Assembly: GCA_033557685.1 (NCBI GenBank)
Contig: JAWQRN010000400.1
Location: forward strand, 1 to 30,199
Source of the DNA: Sperchopsis tessellata
Taxonomy: Eukaryota > Arthropoda > Insecta > Coleoptera > Hydrophilidae
DNA length: 30,199 bases
Direction: 5' to 3'
Shown: positions 22,201 through 30,199 of the stretch, one piece after another
How positions within the stretch are numbered: position 1 is the first letter of the stretch
How the letters are laid out: each line of letters opens with the position of its first letter
Translations under genes and position numbers: made by a program
Notes under the pieces: generated by a model
Databases searched by the model: none
Seen by the model: only the letters and a program-made list of their open reading frames with translations
What the model was told of the DNA's origin: nothing

Positions 22201-24784
22201 AAGCTAAAAAATATGTTTCTAGTGCGCCAGGATCGAAATTTACACCAGCATATAATACGTGGTTAGCTATTAACTTCTGGCATAATTTACGGATGGTAAC
22301 AACCACTATCTCCTCAAGAGTAATCACTCACTTGTATATTAGTCTGAAAGTTACTCTGCAGTTATTCAGAACTAATAGAGCTGATTATTATTAGTTGTAT
22401 ACAACTTCTACTAATATTTTATACTCACCACCATATGTTGTCGTAATATAGCTTTGGTAGCAAACGCTCGTCCACAAACTTCACATTTAAATGGCCGTTC
22501 TCCTGTATGTGATCTTACGTGATCATTTAAACTAGCTTTTGCATAGAACTTTTGTCCACAAATATCACATTTATGTCTACGATCATCGTAGTGCCTCTTC
22601 AAGTGTTCTTGTAAAACCTGAACAGTTTTAAAAGGCTTATCACATTTGCTGCACACATAGGGTCTTGAATCATCATGAGTCTTGATGTGGCGATTATATG
22701 AATTTGTTGATATACACTGCTTATAACAAACTTTACAAACAAGTTCTTCGGGTAATTTCTTTTTCTTAACTTTTTTACTTTGTGTAAGAGGATCGCCAGA
22801 GTCAGATGATTTTGTGTACTCATTTTTTATATCATCGGGTCCACCTTAAAATAATATACAATAAATATCAGAAGGCGAATATATAAACATACATTCAATA
22901 TTGTGGCGGATACATAGTTACGACATTTGGTCTGTTTTCAGATAGTATTACCGCGCCGCAGGTTCATACACCAGTACTGGTACACTTTTGATCAGATAAG
23001 TTGAGAAGTGTTCAAAGGGAAGCAGAGAATATTGGAAAAACAAACATAAAAACTTACCACACTCTGATTCATCGTCAAATTCACTTTTACAGTGATCACT
23101 TGCATTTTCGTGTTCATCAAGCAAATTCTTCAATTTTTCTACATCTTCTATAATTGAGCTTGAATGAGAAATATTTGACTGATTACTATTTTCATCCACA
23201 TACTTCGATAAGTCACAATTTCTTTGTTGTATATTTGGTTCTTCAGTATGTATATCATGAATTTCTGGAGGCAAATTGACATCATTTTGTGTATCATCAT
23301 CAATATATTGTAATTTATCGTCAATATTTGAATCTATAGTAGAATTTTTTCCTTTTTTATCTAGTAGCCATCGACCAATTTCAAATGATCTAACGACTTG
23401 TTGCTTGAAAACATACCAACGGCTTACTTCATTGGAACATTGTGCACACACCAAATGAAATAAACCATTTTCCGGAGTTACCTAAGAATATAAAACAAAC
23501 AGAAATATAAAATATGATGAATTGAGAATAACTGTTGACTATAAAAAGACAAAGACAAGTGAGAACACTGATTTAGATGGTGGATAAGGGAGAAAATTGA
23601 TGAAGGGAAAACTTTGTGTATTTTAGAAATACATTCACAAGTGATGATTCTTAGAAGATACAATGAAGCTAGTAAAAATAAAAACGTTACAGGTATTTAC
23701 TCTTAACATAATAACTTGAAGAGTAGTGTAGGTTATACAGCTCAGAACAAAAAAATTAAAACAATCGTACATGTAACTGGAAATTAGAAATACTTCAAGT
23801 ATTTACCTCCGACAGCCTTTTAAATTTAACCAAAAAATAATAGTATTCAGGTGTACCATTTTCGAAGGTATTAAAGGAAAAATAACATACTGCTCTATAA
23901 TCCTATTATTTAAAAAAATTAATATGGTCAAAACAGAAATATCTACTACCATTTCTGAAGTACTGGGGGTAATTTAAAAAATCGGTTTTTTTTTTTAAAT
24001 TTGCTCCTAACTCGAAAATTGGAAAACATTATCATTCCTACTTTTTAAGATAATTACAGTTGCTTTGTCAAAAATATCAAATTATTCGAGTTATGACACA
24101 AATTTATATTTATTATTATTACTATATTAAAAATGTTTCTTTAATAACTAGATAATTTTTTTACTGATTTTTAAGATGTATCTTTTGTCATATTTATATT
24201 TTAGTTTTCTTTGAGATCGTTAAAAATGGTATCCCTAGAATTTAGGACGGCTAATTGTCAAATGTTTTGCAAATGATTCTTTAATTACTTTTACATATTA
24301 TATTATTGACAATGTCTCTTAAATATAGGAATCTGATCAAAAAGACTTTTTAATTTCCCCTGTAGCTCGGAGACGGTAATATATATTTAATTACTGTTTT
24401 GGCCATATTAATTTTCTCAAAAAATGGAATACAATGCAATAGCTAGTTTTCATCTAACTTATTATTAACGGAGTTTACCATTTAAAATTATCAAACATCG
24501 AACACCTATACATTAGTATAACATAAAGCAACATTTGATACTGATTCTGATAAATTATATTCTAAACTGATTTTAATTTTTCTGTTCGCGGGGAAAGACA
24601 AGAACAACTAGCAAACATAGACAATGACACAAGTTTGCAGAAATTTTACCTGTACAGAAGCACATTCTAATAACATATCTGCAAGTCCTGCCTCACAAAT
24701 TAAATTCATTTGATCCTTTTTCGTTAAACAAACTCTACACACTTCTTCGATTTGTAAATGTTCGTATTTCATAAAAGCTTCCAT
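18891..24784 (-). CDS. ZAD-C2H2 zinc-finger transcription factor, five coding exons, complete
   Basis: Joining 24784-24650, 23481-23058, 22844-22429, 20072-19839 and 19277-18891 on the minus strand gives one open frame of 531 codons plus TAA. Every junction is GT-AG and the phases agree (0, 1, 0, 0). The ZAD spans about residues 14-90, with zinc ligands C16, C19, C57 and C60; this domain normally mediates homodimerisation. Residues 90-205 are acidic and serine/asparagine-rich, and 210-216 (KKVKKKK) is a likely nuclear signal. Eleven C2H2 fingers follow from residue 223 to 529, several joined by TGE(R/Q)P linkers, so it is expected to bind a long DNA site in the nucleus. The start at 24784 has A at -3 and G at +4; the frame is open further upstream but holds no other ATG. 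ZAD proteins are numerous in insects and no orthologue can be named. Introns measure 1168, 213, 2356 and 561 bases. Confidence 0.93.
19361..19605 (+). mobile_element. R1-clade LINE 3' ORF fragment in intron 4
   Basis: Noticeably GC-richer than the host intron. It reads DGPRNQKRRVLGSVVHSVIL then YGAEV and a stop at the usual Trp, then in another frame RRKLQAVQRKMALRVISACR followed by LLVAAIPSVELL. This is the conserved thumb region of R1/TRAS-like LINE reverse transcriptases (LYGAPVW ... LQAVQRRMALRVVSAYRT). It is a short dead fragment with at least two lesions. Confidence 0.82.
19664..19838 (+). repeat. tRNA-derived SINE-like repeat
   Basis: GTATAGGTAAGAGCGTTGG (about 19675-19693) resembles an A box, and GGGTTCGATTCCCC at 19724-19737 is a perfect B box, spaced as in a tRNA gene. 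There is no intact tRNA cloverleaf or aminoacyl stem, and non-tRNA sequence follows to about 19820, so this looks like the head of a SINE or a tRNA pseudogene, not a functional tRNA. Confidence 0.55.
19839..20072 (-). CDS. ZAD zinc-finger gene, exon 4 (end of finger 4 to start of finger 7)
   Basis: 78 codons after TGTTTTAG. It starts VHSSREKKYQC, completing finger 4, then finger 5 (CDICNKYL, with Leu at the aromatic position) and finger 6 (CTGCDKSF, His pair spaced H-x4-H). The first half of finger 7 (CNVCSKVCSTK) runs to the donor AAG|GTAATG, phase 0. Confidence 0.92.
20657..20687 (-). repeat. Degenerate CTGA...GAAAC string, Penelope/hammerhead type
   Basis: The minus strand reads CCTGAGAATGACCT then a short loop and TTCGAAACCAGTT. 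This is the shape of the repeats common in insect genomes that derive from hammerhead-bearing elements, but stem II is too mismatched for a working ribozyme. Confidence 0.3.
21420..21614 (+). pseudogene. Unrecognised 64-codon open frame in intron 3
   Basis: The translation has coding-like composition (a TPKFRKGTLTRQLISSVATC segment followed by VQAILNHDMLEQLRNKGKAV), richer in polar and charged residues than random AT-rich DNA would give. I cannot assign it. It is antisense to the host gene and probably a retroelement tail. Confidence 0.28.
22097..22327 (-). pseudogene. Unrecognised open frame in intron 3
   Basis: 76 codons on the same strand as the ZAD gene, about 100 bases downstream of the exon 3 donor. 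It has no zinc-finger residues and no motif I know. Probably a repeat fragment, less likely an alternative exon. Confidence 0.2.
22429..22844 (-). CDS. ZAD zinc-finger gene, exon 3 (fingers 1-4)
   Basis: After a basic patch it encodes fingers starting at residue 223. Finger 1 reads CKVCYKQC..., with Cys where the fold usually has Phe. Fingers 2 and 3 (CSKCDKPF, CDICGQKF) are regular, and finger 4 (CEVCGRAF) is cut by the intron just before its last His, which exon 4 supplies (H-MV|V-H). The donor is GTG|GTGAGT, phase 0. Confidence 0.93.
22845..23057 (-). other. Intron 2 of the ZAD gene
   Basis: 213 bases, donor GTAAGT, acceptor TTTTAAG. No internal feature seen. Confidence 0.88.
23058..23481 (-). 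CDS. ZAD zinc-finger gene, exon 2 (second half of ZAD and acidic linker)
   Basis: Starts after the acceptor TTCTTAG with VTPENGLFHLVCAQC, the second ZAD ligand pair C57-x2-C60, then a helix with the WYVFKQQVVRSFEIG pattern seen in ZAD dimer interfaces. The remainder, to about residue 186, is rich in Asp, Glu, Ser and Asn with no fold visible. It ends TGTG|GTAAGT, phase 1. Confidence 0.9.
23482..24649 (-). other. Intron 1 of the ZAD gene
   Basis: 1168 bases, donor GTAAAA, acceptor TTCTTAG, AT-rich, with a T tract near 23988-23998. A possible imperfect terminal repeat pair (TTACCTCCGA near 23806 and its degraded complement near 24380) is too weak to call a MITE. Confidence 0.8.
24650..24784 (-). 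CDS. ZAD zinc-finger gene, exon 1 (first half of ZAD)
   Basis: 45 codons beginning MEAFMKYEHLQIEEVCRVCL. It holds the first ZAD zinc-ligand pair, C16-x2-C19, and the helix ADMLLECASVQ. The donor is CAG|GTAAAA, phase 0. An intron inside the ZAD after the first Cys pair is plausible and is confirmed by how exon 2 continues the domain. Confidence 0.88.
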
Positions 24785-24960
24785 ATTTCCCTTATATTTA
24801 TGTAGGAACAATACTAATGTTTTCTTCAAATTGCAACACCGATTTTGTATACAAAAATAAATATCTACATCATTGTGAATTTCTCTACGCAACCCAAGCT
24901 GCAACTACAGTCGCTCATAATTAATCTTTCTTTAATAATTTACTTGATACAATTGTAACT
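24785..24960 (-). promoter_or_regulatory. 5' leader of the ZAD gene with a minimal upstream ORF
   Basis: The minus strand upstream of the start has ATGATGTAG at 24873-24865, an upstream ORF of only two Met codons, in a different frame from the main ORF. No other ATG lies between it and the start at 24784. The transcription start is not known, so it may or may not be in the mRNA. Confidence 0.35.
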
Positions 24961-27900
24961 TATATTCGGGAAAATTCCTAAAAAATTTAAATGCCATTTA
25001 TTTTGTCAGTTTTCAAAATTTGCATGATCAACAAATGCGGTCGTATTTCTCTCTACACTCTCACCTTGATACGTAAACCATAGGCGTATCATTTCACACG
25101 AACTTAACTTGTTGGGTTCGTTCATATACAGCATCAAATAAATATTAATCCACAGAAATCCTAGGTGGTTAATCTTTGAATATTGGCTATGAATGACGGA
25201 TTAATACTCGAAATGTATCCTGATTAGATCAACTCAAACAAATTATAGAACTTCGTAAATGTTAATATCTGTAATTGAGTTGTACACCTTCTTTTAAAGC
25301 CTATTAGGTATTTTAAATGAAGAACGCTTTAACTAATTAGCTGAAAGTCGTATATATTCCTATATTTTCCTGTTACAAGGTTATAGCCACATATTAAGTG
25401 TATAATATTAGTGTATTTTACTGACCGATCGCGACTTGCCGCAATTACGGAATTTTAAACAAACTAATATTACTTGACGTTTATAAAACTAAAGGGGTAC
25501 TTTTCACCACTCAGGCCTAAACATGAAATAAGAGAGTTTTAACAGTAAATATTAGGCATGTTAAACAGTTTATAACTCTAGTGTTAATCTGCATTTAATC
25601 TAAAATTTGTGATGCACCGTGATGGGTTTAATTTAAAATGTCCGCCTTAAATTGGAATTACTTTAAACATACTATTTTGTCCTCCATGGTTGAAAGTACT
25701 CCTTAAGTGATACTTCTAGTATTACATACGCTTCGCGTCATTTTTTACTGTGGGTGGGTTCCACTGTTAAAACTAACAGCTTTGTAAGTGTCAAAAATGG
25801 CGCTAGTTAAACGTAACAACCTGTTTTCAACCCAATTCTGTCTTAGACTTCAACGAGATTCCGTTCGAATTTATCTTTCTATACAACGAATATTTCATTT
25901 TTACACGAGAAAATATCAATTAGCGTCTAAAACCAAACTTTATATAAGTGTGCAAGTGAAAGTTTATTACACGGTAATGCAGCTTTAATGTGAGCATATA
26001 TATTTGTTATTACCTTCTCCAAAAGCAAGAAAACGAGTGAAATTCTTATACTTTTCTTATACAAAATTCCAGTTCTGTTTCCTTTTATTCCATCGAAGCT
26101 ATCGTCGGAACCAGCCAGGAGTAGAACAAGGTATTTATTAAAGGTAGTCATTCGTAGAAATATTAAATTTATTTACACATTTAATTTAGATACATATTTT
26201 TAAATCTACTAAAAAGGTCAACTAGCTCAAAATACAAGTCTACTTTGACTTTCAAAAAGACCTTCGACATAAACTAAAATTTTCAGGTTGTATTTGCTCC
26301 GCGACTTTTGGAGAGTTACTTCACAGACTTAAATACTAGGATGTACGATAAATTTTCCGCGTAAGTCCAGTGCTACCAGTTTTCTTAAAGTTATTTTCTT
26401 TATCAACCACGGAACACACGCAACATATAGTAAACAATAATGTAAGTAAAGGGTAAAACAAGTGTTTGTTTAAATTTCAAATTGCTGCGATGATTGAAAT
26501 AAACCTAGGTTAATAACTAAACCTCGATAGCTCAGGTGGTCGACTTTTTGTTTTAGGGAAAAATGTCTATATGAGTCGTATTTCGAGAGGGACTGTGGGA
26601 CCTGTGTATTGTGGGGAAATGGAGGCCACATGTTTGTTAAGAAACCAAATTTCAGTAGAAACACTGGATGTGGTATAAGTTGAAGTTCGATTTTAACCAT
26701 ATCAGTGGAAAAAGGTGAATGTAAAATAAATAAAGAAAACAACCTAATGTAATGAACAACTACATCATTAGTATATGCAGTATCATATAGTAACTTTATA
26801 TTATGGACCACAGGTTATAATCTATGTCAAAGTTGACCTTGGCAGTTTTAACTAGAAAATAGAATAAAAGTTAAAACTATACTAGTTCATATTATTTGAT
26901 ATTCAGATAAAAATGTACCTACGGAAAAAGGTCTGCTAAACAAAAGGTGAGTGGATGCTCGGAGTAACCTCGACCATAAGTGTCACACTTTCTCTTCTCG
27001 AAGGTCGATATGTTTTTGACCTCGCTGTAGCAAGTCAGGACGATTTATCTATTCTACAGTTTCGATACATTTTTTGAACACTCTGTTACTAAATCAAATA
27101 AATTAAATAATTATATTCGTGTTTGTTAGTGAATGCAACTCTACAATTAATTTCGTATAATAAGATAATGTATGTTTTACATTAAAATCCATACTTTCAA
27201 TCCATATTTACTTTTCGAATTACTTCCGTACATCATCGCACGAGAACATAAGTCTCCACACACACTTCCGCAGCTATTTTAAGTAAAGATGAGCAATTAT
27301 TCATTTTACTTACGGGAAATTCACTCCTGTTTACACGAGACAGAATCATGAATTTAAAATTCACATAATTATAAATAATTATACATAATAATAATACATA
27401 ATTATAATAAAATACAACCATACCCAAGAGTTACTTTTTATAAAAAAATATAGCTAAAATTCGTGCAATGTAATGCCAGATGTGTATAGAATATAATCAT
27501 TTAATTTCTTTTTTAATTGCTACTAATTTTATTATATGTGATTTTCCCAAAGTAATTTTAATATGCACTACTCTTTCTATAATTAAATATACATATGTAT
27601 ATTCATTTTAATTTTTCGCCGGCAACTCCTACGTTCTGGAAAGTTTGGTAGTATTGGTTTAATAAAAATATTTTGTCTTATTTCCTGCTTGTATCTATAC
27701 ATTTTTAAGAAAACGTTAAGAGTGTGCTTTTTGTTACTTTGTACAAAATGGAAATATCCTATTATTTGCTGGTATTGTTACACTGTAACGCCTATGACAA
27801 TGCAATGCATTAAATAACAGAAACAAGGACAGATATATAAAACCTAGTCATAACATTCTTGAATCAAGATACACACCTCATAAACTGAACTTGATTGTAA

Positions 27901-29430
27901 ATCGATATGACAATTCAGGACCGTATTAGTAATTTCTGTGCGGGTTTTGAAAGAGCAGAAGTCCATTGGTATTAAGAAAGATTATAAATATATTTTAACT
28001 TTTTTATCGTTTTTATTTCCTATTTGTTCATACATAGATTTCAGTGGGTTCTAAAAAGCAGGATGGTAGAGACAATTTCTGATTTGAGCTGTATAATTGG
28101 TCGAAATTAATTAAACATGAATATTTGGTGGAGGTTCTTTAAATTAAACAAATGCACTATTGTGCTTTAACTGATCACAGTAATAAATAAACGAATAGAA
28201 TAATGCGTTATTAAATATGCAAAACACAGACTAGAATTTGTTCTCTAGAGCTAAATCAGAATTTTTTTGTGTGTTAGTGTAACACAGATCTCTTTTTTGG
28301 CCCGTTTTTTTGTAATAACACATTAATCTCAACACTAAATGCAGTTGAGCAACTTGTTTCAAATTTAATCATTAAATTAAGTTTCATCAAAATGATAAAA
28401 ATTTTGGTTTTGCAATGACCCTCAAAGATTATTAGTTATTGAGAAATGAATTTACAGAAGTCATGCCACTTCTCATTGGAATATGAACTCCGTCGATAAT
28501 ATAAGTAAGATTTTAAATGGCAAAATTCCTTTGAATTCCAACTATATTCGCTGTTATCTAGTCATCTGTAATGTGTGCGTTTACGAAAGTTGAATCATAG
28601 ACACACATAACTATATTATATTAAAATTCATATGACGTTGCCACGTAATTAGACTATTGACTATGAATTTTACTACTTTAACAATTCCTTTCTCAACTAC
28701 TATACATTGTAATGGTCTAATATTTTCATGCAAGATTAATTATTTATGTACAATAATTTGCACTGAAAAATACTACACTGTCTGTGAACCTAAGATGAGA
28801 TTAAGGATAGTTGCTGCTAATAGTCTTTGATATCAGTGTTTTAGAGTGGATATCAAAATTTTATTTCGATTCCCAGGTTATTGACATTGCTTGAGAATTG
28901 TTGGAGAGCACAAAGCCAATATTTTCATGAATGGCAGATGTCCTGCAATCTCTGATTCCAGTGAAACCAATTTTTAAATCTGGCTGTTATACCACAATTA
29001 CAATTATAGGCTAAACATTGGAAAGAAATATACATGTAATTATTATAATTTATTAAACTTTAAATGAGTTTATAACATAATTAATAAAAGTTGAATCTGA
29101 CATATAATCTTATTATTAAATAAAATTACTTAAGCTAATAACAAAATAAAAAATTAATAAAAAAATCCAACAATTAAAATATGTTATTTTGGAATGATAT
29201 ATTAAACTTAATATAATGATTTTCATTAAAAGATTATCTACATCAAAGATTCACGGTTAAATTAAATGCAGCATTTAAATATTATGTGTAATAATAACAT
29301 TATCAGAAGAAAACCTAAAAAAATAGAATGCCAAAAATTGCACCCATATTGATCACTGAAGAAAAAGTACACACTTTTGGTAGTGTAATTTGCTTTTGAT
29401 TTAAAAAATATCTTTTCTTAGTTGTTTCAC
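24961..29430. other. Long AT-rich intergenic region with no supported gene
   Basis: Short frames at 25788-25988 (plus), 25927-26151, 26470-26811 and 27233-27427 (all minus) have no motifs. The plus frame at 25788 has an internal ATG at 25797 with a good start context (AAAATGGCG) and lies where a gene divergent from the ZAD gene would begin, but it leads nowhere recognisable. A run of ATAATTATAAT-type repeats lies near 27360-27415. The final part is presumably the 3' flank of the next gene. Confidence 0.4.
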
Positions 29431-29436
29431 CAAACT

Positions 29437-29442
29437 TTTATT
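29437..29442 (-). terminator. Candidate poly(A) signal of the partial minus-strand gene
   Basis: AATAAA on the minus strand, 63 bases after the stop codon at 29505, a normal distance for a compact insect 3' UTR. Confidence 0.4.
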
Positions 29443-29504
29443 AATTCGATGATTTACTAAATTATCTGCAGTCTAATAAATTTATACGTGAGATTCTTAA
29501 GTTA

Positions 29505-29614
29505 TCACATGCGTACTGACTCCTCATCTGATAATCCATCAATTTCAAAACTATCAACACTTGATGGCCTTCGAGGAGTCGAACTTCCATCAGAAAACAC
29601 TACACTTGCAGAAT
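29505..29614 (-). CDS. Last coding exon of an unidentified gene
   Basis: After the acceptor TTTTTTAG it completes a GAT codon split by the intron and reads 35 more residues to TGA at 29507-29505. The peptide is Ser-, Asp- and Glu-rich: it starts SASVVFSDGSSTPRRPSS, then a short acidic run with DGLSDEES, and ends VRM. RRPSS and SDEES look like sites for basophilic kinases and casein kinase 2. It joins in frame (phase 1) to the exon at 29969-30101. I do not recognise the protein. It is most likely the disordered, phosphorylated C-terminus of a larger cytoplasmic protein. Confidence 0.68.
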
Positions 29615-29968
29615 CTAAAAAATAAATTATCATATAAAAAGAAATACATATCTTTATATACATGTTAGTACATATCATTTCATGGATATAGTATGGTGAT
29701 AATTTTTGAGAATTTTCCAAAATATGTGGTTGTTCGTTTTGAGAAGAACAAGCTTTTTGTCAAGCTTTCATCCGATAGCCTGGCCATCAACACAGGCCAC
29801 TTTGAATCTTTGAGTTGTTTGCAAAGTTTCAAATTAACCAGATCTGGTGATGGTACAAGGATATCGGCCGAAAGCTTATCAAAAAACAAACCAGCGCAGA
29901 CACTGAAAAATTCTCAAAAATCATCAGCTTCATATACATAATGTATATGCAAAAAACAACAATATTAC
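29615..29968 (-). other. Intron between the last two exons
   Basis: 354 bases, donor TCAG|GTAATA, acceptor ATTTATTTTTTAG. Most of its length is the foldback element listed separately. Confidence 0.65.
29698..29925. repeat. Foldback / long-inverted-repeat MITE in the last intron
   Basis: GATAATTTTTGAGAATTTTCC at 29698-29718 matches the reverse complement of 29905-29925 at 19 of 21 positions. Further in, TTTTTGTCAAGCTTTCATCCGATA (near 29755-29778) pairs with the complement of the stretch near 29862-29886 with a few mismatches. The two arms thus make a roughly 228-base foldback with a short unpaired centre. It is GC-richer than the intron around it. Open frames on both strands across it (29693-29941 plus, 29680-29889 minus) are a by-product of its base composition. 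Confidence 0.62.
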
Positions 29969-30101
29969 CTGAGCTAGTATCATTTTGGTCCAAAGTCTGC
30001 TTTAATTGTAAAGCAGCTGCCACCATGAATTTTGTCCGACTAGTAACAGCATTTTGCAAAATTTTATTAGGTTTGGGCTGCTTTCTTCTACAAATCTTAA
30101 G
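29969..30101 (-). CDS. Penultimate coding exon of the same unidentified gene (partial gene)
   Basis: After the acceptor TTTTTTTGTAG the frame reads LKICRRKQPKPNKILQNAV, then TSRTKFMVAAALQLKQTL and DQNDTSS, ending with one base of a codon at TCAG|GTAATA. The middle is a basic, helical-looking segment. Upstream exons lie beyond the window end. No family recognised. Confidence 0.65.
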
Positions 30102-30171
30102 CTACAAAAAAATGCAGTTCAACTGATGTCTTTTTAACTTAAAAGTAAAAACATTATTTTCTAAACCATCA

Positions 30172-30199
30172 TATTATATATATATATATATATATATAT
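30172..30199. repeat. (TA)n microsatellite at window end
   Basis: An uninterrupted TA run reaches the last base, so its full length is unknown. Confidence 0.95.

Larger units (their letters stand above)
20073..22428 (-). other. Intron 3 of the ZAD gene
   Basis: 2356 bases, AT-rich, with an adenine-rich middle (about 21620-21990, plus strand). It includes a degenerate hammerhead-like string near 20660 and unrecognised open frames at 21420-21614 (plus) and 22097-22327 (minus). I see no further exon that keeps the finger frame. Confidence 0.7.

Noticed and set aside
23805..24385. Possible MITE in intron 1 (imperfect TTACC..TCCGA ends)
   Set aside because: The end match needs several gaps and no target duplication is visible.
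25788..25988. Plus-strand frame with a good start context, possible gene divergent from the ZAD gene
   Set aside because: The peptide has no recognisable feature and no convincing exon follows.
26470..26811. 113-codon minus-strand open frame
   Set aside because: No domain, no splice context and a composition like the surrounding AT-rich DNA.
29680..29941. Overlapping open frames on both strands inside the last intron
   Set aside because: They coincide with a foldback repeat; the arms explain the open frames.
1..30199. CRISPR arrays, bacterial operons or ribosome binding sites
   Set aside because: No direct-repeat arrays were seen, and spliced genes with retrotransposons show the DNA is eukaryotic.

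Overview
This is an AT-rich stretch of an animal nuclear genome, almost certainly an insect and possibly a beetle. The order is inferred from overall character, not from a diagnostic sequence. The main grounds are a split ZAD (zinc-finger-associated domain, an arthropod family) joined to C2H2 fingers, GT-AG introns, and dense insect-type transposon fossils (BEL/Pao, I-clade and R1-clade LINEs, Penelope-like, piggyBac, two kinds of hAT, and a tRNA-headed repeat).

Layout. 1-1.6 kb: a BEL/Pao LTR retrotransposon on the minus strand, with gag fused to integrase by an internal deletion. 2.6-4.0 kb: a decayed hAT transposase of the DUF4371/ZMYM1-like type on the plus strand. 4.0-6.0 kb: unassigned, with coding-like minus-strand patches. 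6.08-6.14 kb: a putative minus-strand first coding exon with a signal peptide and a strong splice donor. 7.4-9.95 kb: a broken I-clade LINE (RT, RNase H, 3' tail). 10.1-11.3 kb: a piggyBac transposase fossil that lost its catalytic core by deletion. 12.1-13.3 kb: a second, different LINE on the minus strand. 15.5-16.2 kb: a Penelope-like RT on the minus strand. 17.2-18.8 kb: a second hAT (GTF2IRD2/ZBED5/EPM2AIP1-like) on the minus strand. 18.9-24.8 kb: the one complete host gene, a five-exon ZAD-C2H2 transcription factor on the minus strand. 25-29.5 kb: largely featureless AT-rich DNA. 29.5-30.1 kb: the last two coding exons of an unidentified minus-strand gene with a foldback repeat in their intron. 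The window ends in a TA microsatellite.

The intact biology is the ZAD zinc-finger gene. Its five exons join in frame at consensus splice sites to give 531 residues: an N-terminal ZAD for dimerisation, an acidic serine-rich linker, a basic patch, and eleven C2H2 fingers for DNA binding. All transposons seen here carry stops, frameshifts or deletions and look immobile. I did not find a convincing new biological system. The best leads are small: repeated Phe-to-Cys changes in three fingers of the ZAD protein, a two-codon upstream ORF before its start, a hAT fossil where its 3' UTR should end, an intronic foldback, hammerhead-like motifs, and an isolated perfect hairpin near 14.4 kb.
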